DNA of 18,870 nt from CBFDBT01 sp965603115 (GCA_965603115.1 CBFDBT010000032.1:1-18870); one strand, 5' to 3'; positions 7,096-14,030 are shown, counted from the stretch's first letter. Translations and numbers: made by a program. The notes: generated by a model not told the origin, from the sequence alone.

Positions 7096-7559
7096 TTCGC
7101 CCCTTCGGCGTATCTAACGCCTTGCAACAGCCCTAGGCAGTTTTTTAAAGCGTTTCGTTAATCTGTTATTGAGCACGTCAATCCCCTATGAAATATAGAT
7201 ATAGAGTTGATATTGGCACTCAAGCCCGCAAAGGTATCTATATCTCCGCGGGCATTGTCAAGATGCTTGATCTCTTTTGCGACTCAATAGTGTTCAATTA
7301 CACCACCTGTAACTATTAAGCCACGCAAATGGCACCTTCATGGACAAAAAGAATACCCAAGTACATATTTTTTACATTTTTCCGCCATTAGATGAAGAAT
7401 AAGTGGCTGTAATGGGGCTATTCATTGATGAATTTACGAAATGGGAGTATAATAGCTCGGTCCTCAAAAGCTCATTAGTGAGATTTTAACACTTCTTGTA
7501 GATAGTATATCCAGTTGAATTTTTACGCGTGTGATGGGGTCATGCATTGGAGTGACTTC
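7096..7559. other. Intergenic region with pseudoknot-like pairing
   Basis: 464 bases between divergent genes, AT-rich, with no recognisable gene or tRNA. AGATATAG (7197-7204) is complementary to CTATATCT (7238-7245), and GCCCGC (7224-7229) to GCGGGC (7248-7253); the two pairings interlock in the order A-B-A'-B', as in an H-type pseudoknot. A weaker stem, AATAGT / ACTATT, lies at about 7286-7318. A 20-codon minus-strand frame (GTG 7176 to TAG 7114) with AGGGG six bases before it encodes a basic peptide just upstream of the helicase-derived gene. Confidence 0.35.
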
Positions 7560-8021
7560 ATGACTAAAATACATATAGTAAAAGGCAAAATTGCTCAATT
7601 TTCTGGCGATGCTATTGTTGAAACCGACCATAAGACTCAAAATGATAAAGATTGTGAATTTGGTCGTGCCAAGCTGGTGCTCGATAAGGACGCTTTTAAA
7701 AACCACGTGATTAAAACTATTGTGCCCAAGTGGCATGACGGCAAACACAATGAGATTGAAATGTTGGCGCGAAGTCAAATATCTTGTTTGGATAAAGCCG
7801 CAGAAGCTGGAGTATCTGAGCTAGCTTTTCCAGCAATATCAAAGGATTATGATGCTTACCCTTCGCGTGCAGTGGCGCAGGTGGCCATGAGTGCGACCGC
7901 TCTTTGGATCGACCATTTTGGACATAAGAGCTCGATTAAGGATGTGCATTTTATTTGTGATGAAGAAACACTATGCCAAAGCTTGCAAGATGCATTAGAC
8001 GATACAGGCCTTTCCTCTTGA
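7560..8021 (+). CDS. Reduced macro-domain (ADP-ribose-binding fold) protein
   Basis: The start is ATG 7560, because GGAG lies 7 bases upstream and the product then begins at the first strand of the fold (MTKIHIVKGKIAQFSGDAIV). It has 153 residues. The second half follows macro domains closely: FGRAKLVLDKD, VIKTIVPKWHDGKHNEIEML, AGVSELAFPAISKDYDAYP and DVHFICDEET. The part that normally follows DAIV is shortened: the NAAN motif and the glycine-rich GGGVDGAI loop, which contact adenosine and the distal ribose and carry catalysis in the hydrolases, are missing (residues 21-34 read ETDHKTQND...). It may bind a different ligand or none. Convergence with known folds makes the family call fair; function is open. 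The rpmB promoter overlaps its stop codon. Confidence 0.72.
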   Translation: MTKIHIVKGKIAQFSGDAIVETDHKTQNDKDCEFGRAKLVLDKDAFKNHVIKTIVPKWHDGKHNEIEMLARSQISCLDKAAEAGVSELAFPAISKDYDAYPSRAVAQVAMSATALWIDHFGHKSSIKDVHFICDEETLCQSLQDALDDTGLSS

Positions 8022-8046
8022 CCTGATGCGCTTGATCGCCTATACG
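8018..8046 (+). promoter_or_regulatory. Sigma-70-type promoter for rpmB
   Basis: TTGACC (8018-8023) and TATACG (8041-8046) are separated by exactly 17 bases. Transcription would start near 8053, giving a leader of about 70 bases before the L28 start codon. The -35 hexamer overlaps the stop codon of the macro-domain gene. Confidence 0.5.
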
Positions 8047-8125
8047 CCCATTTCTAAATGAATAGACATTAAAGATTCTCGGTCTCCACTTATGGTGCGC
8101 CGGTAGAAAAAACAAGGATAATAAT

Positions 8126-8425
8126 ATGTCACGTGTATGTGAACTAACTGGTAAGCGCGTTATGTCTGGAAACAATGTTTCCCACGCCAAAAACCGCACT
8201 CGTCGTCGTTTCTTGCCAAACCTAACAACAGCAACCCTGATGTCAGACGTTCTTGGCCGCTCCTTAAAGTTCCGCTTGTCAACACATGCGCTACGTTCTG
8301 TTGAGCATAACGATGGTCTGGATAACTTTCTTCTTAAAGCGAAGAACGAAGTTTTGTCAGCCCACGCTTTGAAGATTAAAAAAGAAATTGCTGCTAAAAA
8401 GGCTGCATCAGTAGCTGCTGAATAG
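8126..8425 (+). CDS. rpmB: 50S ribosomal protein L28
   Basis: 99 residues starting with the family signature MSRVCELTGKRVMSGNNVSHAKNRTRRRFLPNL, described here as residues 1-33 with the CELTGK and SHAKN(R/K)T blocks. The middle, SLKFRLSTHALRSVEHNDGLDNFL, is typical of proteobacterial L28, and the Ala/Lys-rich tail matches alphaproteobacterial versions. It is a structural protein of the large ribosomal subunit. The usual partner rpmG (L33) is not adjacent. AAGGA stands about 8 bases upstream of ATG 8126, and a strong terminator follows 100 bases after the stop, so it is a single-gene unit. Confidence 0.97.
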   Translation: MSRVCELTGKRVMSGNNVSHAKNRTRRRFLPNLTTATLMSDVLGRSLKFRLSTHALRSVEHNDGLDNFLLKAKNEVLSAHALKIKKEIAAKKAASVAAE

Positions 8426-8450
8426 CTAGCTTTACCGCTCAGACGCCGCT

Positions 8451-8511
8451 AAGGCTCCTCGCATTAGCTCGGCCTCCCACTTGCTCGGTACGCTTACTAG
8501 TCGTAAGCTAG
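8451..8511 (+). repeat. Palindromic repeat family 3, left copy with 16-bp insertion
   Basis: The unit begins AGGCTCCTCGCAT, continues with AGCTCGG, and ends TACGCTTACTAGTCGTAAGC; the end is a hairpin with stem GCTTAC/GTAAGC. A 16-base block (8473-8488) ending in a second GCTCGG interrupts it relative to the right copy at 8665-8714, which lies in opposite orientation. Confidence 0.6.
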
Positions 8512-8527
8512 TTAAATAAAGAATTTC

Positions 8528-8568
8528 AAAACCCGCTCTCAGAAATGAGGGCGGGTTTTTCTTTTTGT
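8528..8568 (+). terminator. Intrinsic terminator of rpmB
   Basis: AACCCGCTCTCA (8530-8541) pairs with TGAGGGCGGGTT (8546-8557) through one G-U pair and a GAAA tetraloop, followed by a T-rich tract. The preceding A-run means it could also act on the opposite strand. Confidence 0.9.
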
Positions 8569-8608
8569 TTAGCCTCAGTCGCCACTAAGGCTTACATGCT
8601 ATCGCGTG

Positions 8609-8652
8609 GCGCGTGGTCACGCTTGCCTTGAAGCTAAAGCTTCTTCGGATTG
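8609..8652 (+). repeat. Dispersed palindromic repeat, family 2, copy B
   Basis: Hairpin GCGTG-GT-CACGC, then TTGCCT, then hairpin GAAGC-TAAA-GCTTC, then TTCGGATT. It shares blocks and layout with the minus-strand copy at 1397-1439. The stem sequences differ between copies, but base pairing is kept in both. Confidence 0.6.
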
Positions 8653-8664
8653 GTGCACACCTAT

Positions 8665-8714
8665 CTAGCTCACGACTAGTGAGCGTACCGAGCTTATGCG
8701 AGGGAAAGCCTAAG
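8665..8714 (-). repeat. Palindromic repeat family 3, right copy (inverted)
   Basis: Read on the minus strand it repeats the left copy at 8451-8511 without the 16-base block. Its terminal hairpin is GCTCAC-tagtc-GTGAGC where the left copy has GCTTAC-tagtc-GTAAGC, a compensatory pair change. The two copies together form an imperfect long inverted repeat around the rpmB terminator. Confidence 0.6.
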
Positions 8715-8748
8715 GGATGGATATCCCGCCGGCGCTTGAGGCTGAAAT

Positions 8749-9879
8749 TTATTTCATTACTTCGAATATGAGAAGTAATGTGCGCTGGAGCGGGTTAAAA
8801 TTATCGTCGCTGATAACTGCTATAATGGGGTTGCCGCCTTTACTGGTGTCAATCACAGCAATGCCTTCCATATTGTCAACGCTAAGCGGAGGCTTGAGGG
8901 TCGCGATTACCTCGCCGGTTATTGTGTCGCTGCTATCGAGCATAGATTTTTTTATACGCCAAAATTTTGCACTGACACCGTCAACTGGGGTAAAGCGGCG
9001 GAGCAGTACCAGCACATCACCGTTTGGCAGTTCGGTAGCATCAGTAGGGCTATAGCCCTTTGGTGGTGCAATGAGGCGGGTGATATATCTAAAAGCGAGC
9101 GGGTCATCTTTAGGCGCTGATCCTATCCACGCCAGATGCTGCTTGGTCTTGATGGTAGGATGCTCCGCCATCAGAAGCAAGCGACCATCCGACAGCACTT
9201 CCATTGTCTCTAGCCCACCATTGGCTTGCAGCATGCTAACCTCAGCGGGAAGGGGGAGGGCTTTTCCATTTTTATTGTCGACGGAATAGGCCATGACGCG
9301 GTGGACATGCTCAAAACTCACTAAAGTAAAGTCACTATCTTTACTTTTTAGCCTGACAATTGCTTCAGCATCACCAATTTTTTTATTCGATGTCTTCCAT
9401 GGTATGCCGGAGATAAACTGGATGCTGGTAAAATAGGGTTTGTAGTTGTGATCCAGTTTAAATTGACCAACTTCTCCTCTGTCCGACACAAATACAGGGC
9501 TTATATCCTCTGCGATTTTTGCATATGAAAGACCAGATAGCCCGCCAAAGTGCTCATAGTCTGAAGCTATGCTATAGCCCTTGATATATTTCAGAGCGCC
9601 AACGACATTCTGTTGAGGGTTTTCTGAGTTTAATTCAATTGGTTTTACGGTGGTTTCTAGGGTCTTGCGTAAATCCGCTTGGGCTGGCAGGGCAAGCATT
9701 AAACTCAATATTAACACCGTCACCCCGTGCTCTGACCGTGAGGTCAGGTTACGACACGGGGTCCAGGATTGAATAATGCCCCAGCGAAGCTGGGTCGTTG
9801 GTTTGTCGGTACTGGATTCCGGCCTTCGCCGGAATGACGATGCTATACATTGAAAATACTTGTATATCCCCACAGTCAT
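8749..9879 (-). CDS. Exported esterase-like/phytase-like beta-propeller protein with a repeat element in its signal-peptide region
   Basis: 376 residues from ATG 9879, overlapping the cobT stop as ATGA, which suggests translational coupling. Residues ~85-376 match the 'esterase-like activity of phytase' family: FGGLSGLSYA, PVFVSDRGEVGQF, DAEAIV, NGGLETMEVLSDGRLLLMAEH, PTDATELPNGDVLVLLRR, DNMEGIAVID and the ending SDDNFNPLQRTLLLIFEV. This family commonly follows cobT in alphaproteobacteria; its substrate is unsettled. Residues 14-54 are read from a palindromic repeat (9718-9839) containing SSFRRRPESS. The hydrophobic segment VLILSLMLALPAQA (55-68) follows it, with a likely cleavage after AQA. 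Removing the element would join MTVGIYKYFQCIA to that core and give a normal signal peptide. GTG starts at about 9717-9724 would be alternatives. Confidence 0.8.
   Translation of the reverse strand: MTVGIYKYFQCIASSFRRRPESSTDKPTTQLRWGIIQSWTPCRNLTSRSEHGVTVLILSLMLALPAQADLRKTLETTVKPIELNSENPQQNVVGALKYIKGYSIASDYEHFGGLSGLSYAKIAEDISPVFVSDRGEVGQFKLDHNYKPYFTSIQFISGIPWKTSNKKIGDAEAIVRLKSKDSDFTLVSFEHVHRVMAYSVDNKNGKALPLPAEVSMLQANGGLETMEVLSDGRLLLMAEHPTIKTKQHLAWIGSAPKDDPLAFRYITRLIAPPKGYSPTDATELPNGDVLVLLRRFTPVDGVSAKFWRIKKSMLDSSDTITGEVIATLKPPLSVDNMEGIAVIDTSKGGNPIIAVISDDNFNPLQRTLLLIFEVMK
9718..9839. repeat. Palindromic repeat family 1, copy 1, inside an open reading frame
   Basis: Three hairpins in a row on the plus strand: CCCCGTG/CACGGGG enclosing CTGACC-gtga-GGTCAG, then CCCAGC-gaa-GCTGGG, then TTCCGG-ccttcg-CCGGAA. 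The ends are CGTCA and TGACG. The same first two hairpins recur at 14031-14186. It resembles the abundant CGTCATTCCGGCGAAGGCCGGAA-type repeats of several alphaproteobacteria and, when translated, gives the familiar SSFRRRPES peptide. Borders are uncertain by a few bases. Confidence 0.75.
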
Positions 9880-11744
9880 CGCCTCACCGTCTGCTGCATG
9901 CTGGTTTTTTTCTTTTCATCAAACAGGTCAGCAAGTTGTTCGACCATCGCGCCGGCCAGTTGTTCGGCGTCTAAAATAGTTACAGCGCGGCTATAATAGC
10001 GCGTTACATCATGGCCGATACCAATGGCGAGTAGCTCGACGGGCGAGCGTGTTTCAATCCAGTTGATCACTTGACGCAAATGCTGCTCAAGGTAGACAGC
10101 GCTATTAACACCTTGCGTGCTATCGTCAACCGGTGCCCCGTCAGAGATTACCATCAGGATGCGGCGGTCTTCAGCGCGGCCTAACAAGCGGTTATGGGCC
10201 CATAGCAAGCCTTCGCCGTCGATATTTTCTTTCAAGAGACCTTCGCGCATCATTAGGCCAAGATTTTTACTGGCGCGGCGCCACGGGGCATCGGCAGTTT
10301 TATAAATGATGTGACGCAAATCATTAAGCCGTCCTGGTGTTGGAGGGCGGCCACTTTGCAGCCATTTTTCACGCGACTGTCCACCCTTCCAGGCCTTTGT
10401 TGTAAAGCCTAAAATCTCGACCTTCACGCCGCAGCGCTCCAGTGTACGGGCAAGAATATCAGCGCAGATGGCTGCTATGGATATAGGGCGCCCACGCATG
10501 GAACCGGAGTTGTCTATCAGCAGGGTGACCACAGTATCCCTGAAATCTGTGTCTGTTTCCCGCTTGTAAGATAGCGGATTCATTGGGTTGACCACTACAC
10601 GGGTTAGCCGTCCCGCGTCGAGCATGCCTTCTTCTAGGTCAAAGTTCCAACTGCGCTGTTGCTGGGCCATTAGTCGACGTTGCAAGCGGTTGGCAAGTTT
10701 GGAGACTGCACCAGATAAATGCGCCATCTGTTGGTCGAGATATTTTCTCAGTCGGGTCAATTCTTCAGAGTCACAAAGTTCTTCAGCGCGAATTATTTCG
10801 TCAAATTCTTGGGTATAGGTTTTATAGAGCACGCTATCGGGCATTTGACTCAAGGGGTTATTGGGTCTGTGGGGTATCATGCCCTCAAGGCTACTGTCAC
10901 CTTCCATCAGGCCATCGGCTTCTGATAGGTCGCTCTGCTCATCTTCACCGTCTAGGCTGCTATCAGCGTCTGCTTCCGTTTCAGAATCTTCACCTTCACC
11001 GTCGGAGCTTTCGCCTTCTTCCTCGCCTTCACCATCTTCTTCAGCGTCTTCGCCTTCTTGTTCTTCGGGCATGTCTTGCGTAGGCTCGTCTTCGCGGCGG
11101 TCACCAGCGCTTTCACCAACAAGTTCTTCAACGATGGCTCGGGTAATAACAGCAGATTTTTGTTGATTTTCATGGCGGTCTACCAGCATATCAATCATAT
11201 GACCGCACATGTTTTCTAGCTTAATGCGGGCTTCAGTGTAAGCTGAGCCCAACTCGACATTAGGCTCTTCACCTAGCATTTTTTCCCGCACAAGTTCAGC
11301 GAGAGCTGGCGCTGCTATATCTTCAAAAGCCACATCACCCGCGCGGCGTGCAAGGCCATTTTCTTCAGCGCGCTTAATCCCCATTTGCTTGAGGTTGGCG
11401 CGAAGACCAGGCATGCGTTTAGCGCCCATGGCTTCATAGCGAGCCTGCTCAACAGCATTAAAGATGGCTTGACCCTTTTCGCCTTTAGGAGAGTGTTTTA
11501 AATGAAGGGCTGCATCGTGAAAGCGGTGCTTTAGGGCAATGCTATCGGCTTCACCGCGCAAGTTGGCAACTGTCTCAGCATTAAAGGCGTGGGGTAGGTG
11601 CGCTATGCGCGCGCCTGACGGTGTGAGAGATGGTGTGTCGGCTGTAAAGTTAACTTCAAGGTCTTTATCATCAGAGACAGCACGCAGGGCGCCAGCGAGA
11701 GCTTGCTCAAATATTTCCCTGCTGTTGTTGCTGTCATCCGGCAC
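9876..11744 (-). CDS. cobT: Cobaltochelatase subunit CobT
   Basis: 622 residues, the expected length. It is a subunit of the ATP-dependent aerobic cobaltochelatase CobNST, which inserts Co2+ into hydrogenobyrinate a,c-diamide. The N-terminal ~200 residues are helical (LPHAFNAETVANLRGEADSIALKHRFHD). A highly acidic Glu/Asp/Gly/Ser linker lies at about residues 215-275. The C-terminal half is a von Willebrand A domain with the metal site DNSGS (411-415) and VISDGAPVDDST further on. The start is GTG 11744, two bases after the cobS stop, with no clear ribosome-binding site, which suggests coupled translation. The stop overlaps the next gene. CobN is not in the window. Confidence 0.95.
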   Translation of the reverse strand: MPDDSNNSREIFEQALAGALRAVSDDKDLEVNFTADTPSLTPSGARIAHLPHAFNAETVANLRGEADSIALKHRFHDAALHLKHSPKGEKGQAIFNAVEQARYEAMGAKRMPGLRANLKQMGIKRAEENGLARRAGDVAFEDIAAPALAELVREKMLGEEPNVELGSAYTEARIKLENMCGHMIDMLVDRHENQQKSAVITRAIVEELVGESAGDRREDEPTQDMPEEQEGEDAEEDGEGEEEGESSDGEGEDSETEADADSSLDGEDEQSDLSEADGLMEGDSSLEGMIPHRPNNPLSQMPDSVLYKTYTQEFDEIIRAEELCDSEELTRLRKYLDQQMAHLSGAVSKLANRLQRRLMAQQQRSWNFDLEEGMLDAGRLTRVVVNPMNPLSYKRETDTDFRDTVVTLLIDNSGSMRGRPISIAAICADILARTLERCGVKVEILGFTTKAWKGGQSREKWLQSGRPPTPGRLNDLRHIIYKTADAPWRRASKNLGLMMREGLLKENIDGEGLLWAHNRLLGRAEDRRILMVISDGAPVDDSTQGVNSAVYLEQHLRQVINWIETRSPVELLAIGIGHDVTRYYSRAVTILDAEQLAGAMVEQLADLFDEKKKTSMQQTVRR

Positions 11745-11746
11745 TG

Positions 11747-12742
11747 TTAGAGACCAAGCTGATTTGTGGCAGACTCAGGTAATTCTTCGTTAAAACAACG
11801 CTGATAATATTCCGCCACCAGTGCGCGCTCGGCTTCGTCACATTTGTTGATGAATGTCATGCGGAAAGCAAAACCAACATCGCCAAAGATGCGGGCATTT
11901 TCAGCCCAGGCTATCACTGTGCGCGGGCTCATAACCGTAGAGATGTCTCCAGCCATAAAGCCTGTGCGCGTGAGATCAGCGACCCGAACCATGTTGCTAA
12001 CAATCTCTTGACCTTCGTCTGTTTTATAAAAAGGATCTTTTTGCAGGATAATCTCAACTTCGGTATCGTGGGGCAAATAGTTGAGCGTCGCGACAATATT
12101 CCAGCGATCCATTTGTCCTTGGTTGATCTGCTGCGTGCCGTGGTAAAGACCCGTGGTATCACCCAAGCCTACAGTATTGGTGGTTGAAAACAGACGGAAA
12201 GAGGGATGCGGGCGAATAACTTTATTTTGGTCGAGTAGTGTTAACTTGCCCTCAACTTCCAAGACGCGCTGAATAACAAACATCACATCAGGGCGACCCG
12301 CGTCATATTCATCAAAAACAATAGCGGTCGGGCTTTGCAAGGCCCACGGCAAAATGCCTTCTTTAAATTCTGTGACCTGCATGCCGTCTTTGAGGACAAT
12401 AGCGTCCTTGCCCACAAGGTCGATGCGGCTGATGTGGCTATCGAGGTTGATGCGAACACAAGGCCAGTTAAGACGGGCGGCAACCTGTTCAATGTGGGTG
12501 GATTTGCCCGTGCCGTGATAGCCTTGAATCATCACGCGGCGATTGTGGGAAAAGCCCGCAAGAATAGCCAGTGTGGTATCACGATCAAAGACATAAGCTT
12601 CATCAATATCAGGCACATGCTCGCTTGTCATGCTGAAAGCTGGCACCTGCATATCAACATCAATACCAAAGGCTTTGCGCACATCTACGGTGCTATCTGG
12701 CTCTTGGGGCAGGGTGGGCACATCTTGATTGGCTAGTGTCAT
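11747..12742 (-). CDS. cobS: Cobaltochelatase subunit CobS (AAA+ ATPase)
   Basis: 331 residues, the usual size. Walker A is GYHGTGKST (74-82), Walker B is AIVFDEYD (140-147), and the sensor-1 region reads FRLFSTTNTVGLGDTTGLYH. N-terminal VRKAFGIDVDMQVPAFS and the block MDRWNIVATLNYLPHDTE are characteristic of CobS rather than of MoxR or BchI. CobS forms the ATPase ring with CobT and drives cobalt insertion by CobN. ATG 12742 has AAGGAT about 6 bases upstream. It is the first gene of the cobS-cobT-phytase-like operon and is divergent from bolA across a 91-base gap. The J-domain gene often found between bolA and cobS in alphaproteobacteria is absent. Confidence 0.96.
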   Translation of the reverse strand: MTLANQDVPTLPQEPDSTVDVRKAFGIDVDMQVPAFSMTSEHVPDIDEAYVFDRDTTLAILAGFSHNRRVMIQGYHGTGKSTHIEQVAARLNWPCVRINLDSHISRIDLVGKDAIVLKDGMQVTEFKEGILPWALQSPTAIVFDEYDAGRPDVMFVIQRVLEVEGKLTLLDQNKVIRPHPSFRLFSTTNTVGLGDTTGLYHGTQQINQGQMDRWNIVATLNYLPHDTEVEIILQKDPFYKTDEGQEIVSNMVRVADLTRTGFMAGDISTVMSPRTVIAWAENARIFGDVGFAFRMTFINKCDEAERALVAEYYQRCFNEELPESATNQLGL

Positions 12743-12833
12743 AATATAATCCTTACATTAATAGGTCCCCTTGTGCTATGCCACGAGCATAAGAACTAGA
12801 CAAGTCAAAATACATATTGAGGATGTTGAAAAT

Positions 12834-13103
12834 ATGACAAATATGGGCCCCGTAACGACAGAAATTAACAATCGACTTGAAAAAGCCTTTAGTCCATCCA
12901 AGCTCGTGGTTGAAAATCAGTCAGAGCAGCACCGTGGTCATGCGGGATACTCTGATGGAGAAAGTCACTTTCATGTCACTATCGTTGCTGATGTATTTAA
13001 GGATATGACGCGGGTGCAAAAGCAGCGCATGGTAATGGCGGAGCTAAAAGACCTGATGCCACTGCCTATCCACGCGCTAGCTATGAGCGTTGAGGGGGAG
13101 TAG
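12834..13103 (+). CDS. BolA-family protein
   Basis: 89 residues from ATG 12834, chosen over the in-frame ATG 12771 because TGAGGA precedes it by 10 bases and 89 residues fits the family. Conserved features are QHRGHAGYSDGESHFHVTIV, with the His residues used for Fe-S ligation in BolA-glutaredoxin complexes, RVQKQRMVMAEL and the terminal IHALAMSVEGE. BolA/IbaG proteins partner monothiol glutaredoxins in iron-sulphur handling and iron sensing. The stop lies three bases from the stop of the convergent XRE regulator gene. Confidence 0.93.
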   Translation: MTNMGPVTTEINNRLEKAFSPSKLVVENQSEQHRGHAGYSDGESHFHVTIVADVFKDMTRVQKQRMVMAELKDLMPLPIHALAMSVEGE

Positions 13104-13106
13104 GGT

Positions 13107-13856
13107 TTAACTCTTCCACTTCCGCATCAGACCAATCATTAAGGCGCCTGCTGTCAGTAGCATAAGTCCAAGTGTCATCAGGACTTTATTGTGCCATGCG
13201 TCAATTTGAGTTTTAGCTCGTAATTTGAACTCTCTTTGTGATCCATCCTTATTCGGCTCGAGGGCAATGAAATTCTCCCCTAAATATTTGCTAGATGATT
13301 GGAAATATATTGCAGGCTTTGGGGGAAATACCATTTTTGATAGTGCATCACGTGCATTTTTAGACGATTGGGAAGCATTGGAATCCGCTGAATCACTATC
13401 CTGCCTAGATAAATATTCGAGATGCTCGTATTTTTCGTGAAATTCTATGGTGTCAGACTCATCTGCTGCCCTATATTCATAGATAATGTCAGAGAAAAAG
13501 ATCGAAGTTTCGCCACTCATGGTTAAGCCAACTCCAAGAACAATGCTGATTATGGCGGCCTTAGTCCAGCGGTCAGACTTTGAACGCGCTTGATTTTTCG
13601 CAGTGGTTATATATTGACTGACGACATGAATATCGCTCAGGTTTGCACATTCAGTATCTGATAACGAGTCAATGAGGTCACGGACGCTTAAATCATAGCC
13701 CTTGAGAAGTTGCTCAAACACTTCGTCGGACGGAATGGATTTATCGTTCTCTAATTTTGAGAGGTAAGATTGCTCTATGCCAATAGCATCGGCGGCTTCA
13801 GGTTGAGTCCAGTCTTTAGCCTGTCTCAATTGTTTTAATTTATCCCCAAATGTCAT
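13107..13856 (-). CDS. Membrane-anchored XRE-family helix-turn-helix regulator
   Basis: 249 residues. A Cro/CI-type HTH fills residues 3-60 (LKQLRQAKDWTQPEAADAIG, then QSYLSKLENDKSIPS). A first membrane segment, AAIISIVLGVGLTMSG (~100-115), follows a basic stretch (KNQARSKSDRW). A ~105-residue polar loop (~118-222) rich in Ser, Asp and Glu comes next, then a second membrane segment, VLMTLGLMLLTAGALMIGL (225-243), and the tail MRKWKS. With the DNA-binding domain in the cytoplasm the loop would be periplasmic, so the protein could sense an envelope signal. The target and the loop's ligand are unknown. AAAGGAT precedes ATG 13856 by about 6 bases. A perfect TTTGAG/CTCAAA palindrome lies upstream as a candidate autoregulatory site. 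Confidence 0.85.
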   Translation of the reverse strand: MTFGDKLKQLRQAKDWTQPEAADAIGIEQSYLSKLENDKSIPSDEVFEQLLKGYDLSVRDLIDSLSDTECANLSDIHVVSQYITTAKNQARSKSDRWTKAAIISIVLGVGLTMSGETSIFFSDIIYEYRAADESDTIEFHEKYEHLEYLSRQDSDSADSNASQSSKNARDALSKMVFPPKPAIYFQSSSKYLGENFIALEPNKDGSQREFKLRAKTQIDAWHNKVLMTLGLMLLTAGALMIGLMRKWKS

Positions 13857-13940
13857 GCTATTATCCTTTTCGCTGTCGTGGCTGTCGGGCCGTTCTATGT
13901 GGTTTTAACCTTTTGTAACTACTGACCATTCTTGCGTATA

Positions 13941-13956
13941 TTTGAGTATCCTCAAA
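13941..13956. promoter_or_regulatory. Candidate operator palindrome upstream of the XRE regulator
   Basis: TTTGAG-TATC-CTCAAA is a perfect 6-bp inverted repeat about 85 bases upstream of the regulator start codon. Size and symmetry suit an XRE dimer, but no second copy was seen in the window. Confidence 0.3.
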
Positions 13957-14030
13957 GATGAATATGTGGGAATATAGATGAATTATTGGGGATTATGGAG
14001 AATAAAATATTCTTGCCCATCTTTTCTAGT

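Larger units (their letters stand above)
8426..8748. other. Convergent intergenic region packed with palindromes
   Basis: 323 bases between the ends of rpmB and the phytase-like gene. In order it holds the left copy of repeat family 3 (8451-8511), the rpmB terminator (8528-8568), a hairpin GCCTCAGT-CGCC-ACTAAGGC (about 8575-8592), repeat family 2 copy B (8609-8652) and the inverted right copy of family 3 (8665-8714). No coding potential is apparent. Confidence 0.6.

Noticed and set aside
7146..7164. TTAA-N9-TTAA pair as a possible second CtrA site
   Set aside because: The spacing is nine and not seven bases and the downstream C is missing, so it does not meet the consensus.
7114..7176. 20-codon basic peptide frame (GTG 7176) as a gene
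   Set aside because: It has a good AGGGG upstream but is too short to support without conservation; it is recorded only as context for the helicase-derived gene.
10861..11166. 101-codon Ser-rich plus-strand frame
   Set aside because: It is the antisense reading of the acidic Glu/Asp linker of CobT; composition alone keeps it open.
12335..12736. 133-codon plus-strand frame opposite cobS
   Set aside because: It overlaps the conserved Walker region of CobS on the other strand and shows no family features or ribosome-binding site.
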